A DNA stretch of 64,000 nucleotides. Origin: Auraticoccus cholistanensis (GTDB taxonomy: Bacteria; Actinomycetota; Actinomycetes; Propionibacteriales; Propionibacteriaceae). The stretch is from positions 569,327 through 633,326 of the forward strand of contig NZ_WPCU01000010.1 of NCBI RefSeq assembly GCF_009742705.1, written 5' to 3'. Below are positions 62,243 to 64,000 of this stretch, in pieces. The notes below the pieces were generated by a model that saw only the letters and a program-made list of their open reading frames with translations, was not told where the DNA came from and searched no databases. The position numbers were made by a program, and so were the translations under genes. Position 1 is the stretch's first letter, and each line of letters starts with the position of its first letter.

Positions 62243-62248
62243 ATCGTA
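62243..62248 (-). promoter_or_regulatory. -10 box for the purine permease (leaderless)
   Basis: TACGAT on the minus strand, 7 nt before the ATG at 62235. No -35 is evident. Confidence 0.4.
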
Positions 62249-62323
62249 GGGGTCGTCCGCCACCTCCCGGGCGTGCCGGGGAGGGGGTGGACGCGGCTGT
62301 CACCAGGTCGTCACACACGCCCG

Positions 62324-62701
62324 TCAGGCGAGCACGACGGTGGCCGCGACCCCCAGCGCCAGCGACAGCGCCACCCCGGCCACGGCGAGCCGCCGCCGCC
62401 AGCCGGGGACCGGCTGGTCGGGCCTGCCGCGGGGGCCCGCCCGCCAGGGCAGCCCGCCCCAGCGACGCGCCGCACCCGCCACGCCGACCGCGGTGGCGGC
62501 GACGGCGCCCACCCAGCACCACGACAGCACCCCGGGCAGCGGCACGGCGGCCCGGACCCAGAGCAGCACCAGCCACGCCTCCACCGCCGCTGCCACCAGC
62601 CGGTCGCGGTCGCGGGCGGCCGCGCGCCCCGTGGACCAGGCGGTCAGCACGAACCAGCCGACGACGGCCACGGCGACGAGCAGCAGCACCGACGACCACA
62701 T
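62324..62701 (-). CDS. Small membrane protein, function unknown
   Basis: A protein of 125 aa with three or four predicted membrane helices and a basic central loop (GPRGRPDQPVPGWRRR). No known family recognised. The ATG overlaps the stop of the serine hydrolase gene by one base (TGATG), so translation is coupled. It is the last gene of the HTH-hydrolase-membrane protein operon. Confidence 0.75.
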   Translation of the reverse strand: MWSSVLLLVAVAVVGWFVLTAWSTGRAAARDRDRLVAAAVEAWLVLLWVRAAVPLPGVLSWCWVGAVAATAVGVAGAARRWGGLPWRAGPRGRPDQPVPGWRRRLAVAGVALSLALGVAATVVLA

Positions 62702-63777
62702 CAGCGGCTCCCCTCCGTGCGCAGCAGCTCCTCGGCGCCCTCGTCGACGGGGTCGGCGGTGGCGCTGAGCACGACCACGGCCGTCCCCCGGTCGCGGTCC
62801 ACCCCGAGCCAGGACGAGAACCCACCGGTGCCGCCGTCGTGCCAGACGTGGCGGGAGCCGTCGGCGGCCTCGCTGGTGATCCAGGCCCAGCCGATCTGGT
62901 GGCCGCGGAAGGCCTGGCGCGGCTCGAGCGCGTCGACCCCGGGGGCGGAGCCGTCGAGCAGGGCACCCGCCAGCCGCGCCATGTCGCCGACGTCGGCGCG
63001 GAGGCCGCCGGCCGGGGCCATGGCCTGCCCCAGCCAGGGCTGTACCACCCGGCCGCTGCCGCTCTCGCCGCGCAGGTCGAGCGCGCCGAGCTCGTCGGGG
63101 CTGGTCGGGTAGCCGGCGGCGTCCATCCCCAGCGGCTCGAGCACGCGCTCGCGGGCGAGCTCGGGGTAGCTGGTGCCGGCGGCCCGGGCCAGGGCGAGGC
63201 CCAGCACCTCGAAGCCGAGGTTGGAGTAGGTGCCGGGCGGCTGGGACAGCGGGGTGCCGCGGAGGGTGGCGAGCCGTTCGGCCTCGCTGGCCGGGTAGGG
63301 GTTGGCGCCGGAGGCGGTGGCCCACAGGTTGCGGCCCAGCTGGCCCGCGGTGACCGGCTGCACCGGCAGCCCGGAGGTGTGGGTGGCCAGCTGGCGGAGC
63401 TCGACCTCTCCCACGGGCGCCCCGGCCAGCTCGGGCACCAGCTCGGCGACCCTGGTGGTCTCGCGGACCTCGCCGCGCTCCAGCGCCTGGGCGAGCAGCA
63501 GACCGGTGACGCCCTTGCTGATCGAGCCGGTCTCGAACCGGGCCCCGGCCGGGGCGCCGATCACCGCGGTGCGGGTGCCGCCGGGTCCCACCACGGCGAC
63601 CGCCAGCGCCCGGTGGTCCTCCCCCAGCACGGCCCGGGCCCGGGCGGCCAGCCCGGCGTCACCGCTCACCTGCTCGGGCAGCCGGGACGGCGCCGGGCGC
63701 AGCAGGACGCCGACCGCGAGACCCAGCACGACCGCGACCGCCAGCAGCAGCACGAGCGGTCCTCCCCGCCCGTTCAC
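62701..63777 (-). CDS. Serine hydrolase of the beta-lactamase / class C family
   Basis: A protein of 358 aa. N-terminal membrane anchor (8-28), then the serine-hydrolase motifs SISK (nucleophile Ser and Lys, about 84-87), YSN (about 174-176) and HDGGTGG (near 310). The family includes D-aminopeptidases, esterases and AmpC-like beta-lactamases; the real substrate is unknown. Its GTG start overlaps the stop of the HTH gene by 4 nt. Confidence 0.88.
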   Translation of the reverse strand: MNGRGGPLVLLLAVAVVLGLAVGVLLRPAPSRLPEQVSGDAGLAARARAVLGEDHRALAVAVVGPGGTRTAVIGAPAGARFETGSISKGVTGLLLAQALERGEVRETTRVAELVPELAGAPVGEVELRQLATHTSGLPVQPVTAGQLGRNLWATASGANPYPASEAERLATLRGTPLSQPPGTYSNLGFEVLGLALARAAGTSYPELARERVLEPLGMDAAGYPTSPDELGALDLRGESGSGRVVQPWLGQAMAPAGGLRADVGDMARLAGALLDGSAPGVDALEPRQAFRGHQIGWAWITSEAADGSRHVWHDGGTGGFSSWLGVDRDRGTAVVVLSATADPVDEGAEELLRTEGSR

Positions 63778-64000
63778 GGAGCCACCAGGGCGAGCGCGAC
63801 CCAGGCGGGGACGACCCGTTCGGCAGGGACCTGCACCGCTCCGCGCCCAGCGCTGCGGAGCCAGCCGGCGGCGGTGAGCGCCCGGACGTGGTGGTACACC
63901 TGCCCGCTGGTGCCGACGTCGTCGAGGGCGGTCAGCTCGGCGGTCGTCGTCCGCCCCGACAGCACGGCCAGCAGCAGCCGCAGCCGGACGGGCGAGCCCA
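63774..64000 (-). CDS. Winged-helix DNA-binding protein, C-terminal fragment
   Basis: Partial gene: 75 codons are visible and the 5' end lies beyond the right edge. The visible part contains a helix-turn-helix (TTAELTALDDVGTSGQVYHHVRALTAAGW) of the ArsR-like type, here quoted in part: GQVYHHVRALTAAGW. The stop overlaps the serine hydrolase start by 4 nt. It probably regulates its operon. An ATG-like start within the fragment is not needed. Confidence 0.7.
   Translation of the reverse strand, partial: GSPVRLRLLLAVLSGRTTTAELTALDDVGTSGQVYHHVRALTAAGWLRSAGRGAVQVPAERVVPAWVALALVAP

Overview
The window is about 64 kb of very GC-rich DNA with tightly packed genes. Many starts are GTG, neighbouring genes often overlap as GTGA, and several -10 boxes of the TAnnnT type lie 6-8 nt before a start codon, suggesting leaderless mRNAs. 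Together with mycothiol genes (mshA, mshB), a CIRCE-controlled hrcA-dnaJ pair, DUF3097, DUF5302 and DUF5709 proteins, this points to an actinobacterium. Propionibacteriales would fit, but that is inference. No rRNA, tRNA, insertion sequence, prophage or CRISPR array was found, and no gap between genes exceeds 300 bp.

Backbone: read on the minus strand from right to left, the window carries the familiar actinobacterial housekeeping series leuS - comEA - comEC - holA - (rpsT on plus) - lepA - hemW - DUF3097 - hrcA - dnaJ - rsmE - phoH - ybeY - CNNM-family protein. Accessory blocks are inserted into it: mshA/mshB (47.1-49.0 kb), an amino-sugar isomerase and kinase pair (42.7-44.9 kb), a DUF3419/DUF2071/MarR/MFS cluster and two sugar ABC importers (25.7-35.6 kb), and a block of sugar and amino-acid catabolism between DUF3097 and hrcA (7.5-23.4 kb).

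7.5-16.5 kb: an MBL hydrolase, an inositol-monophosphatase-like enzyme, and a rhamnoside module. The module has a LacI-type regulator, a GH78 alpha-L-rhamnosidase and a divergent solute-binding protein plus two permeases. Each of the two divergent promoters is overlapped by a LacI-type inverted repeat.

16.5-23.4 kb: a compact cluster of an acyltransferase (COG3375-like GNAT), a SIS-domain protein, an enolase-superfamily N-acylamino-acid racemase/OSBS-like enzyme, a permease and a D-aminoacylase, with a divergent M20 hydrolase. It resembles the N-succinylamino-acid racemase route for converting D- to L-amino acids, with an added permease and D-specific deacylase.

25.7-32.0 kb: two binding-protein-dependent sugar importers back to back. 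No ABC ATPase is encoded anywhere in the window, so all three importers must use a shared ATPase encoded elsewhere.

51.5-63.9 kb: SDR, PfkB kinase, DUF4192, DedA, two GT4 glycosyltransferases with a DMT-type membrane protein, an L,D-transpeptidase lipoprotein, a DUF1707 protein, an AzgA-type purine permease, and a small HTH / serine hydrolase / membrane protein operon cut by the window edge.

The most distinctive regulatory element is upstream of leuS: a -10 box, an apparently leaderless 9-residue leader peptide with two Leu codons next to its stop, a hairpin, and a terminator with a T6 tract, all before the leuS ribosome binding site. This is the layout of transcription attenuation.
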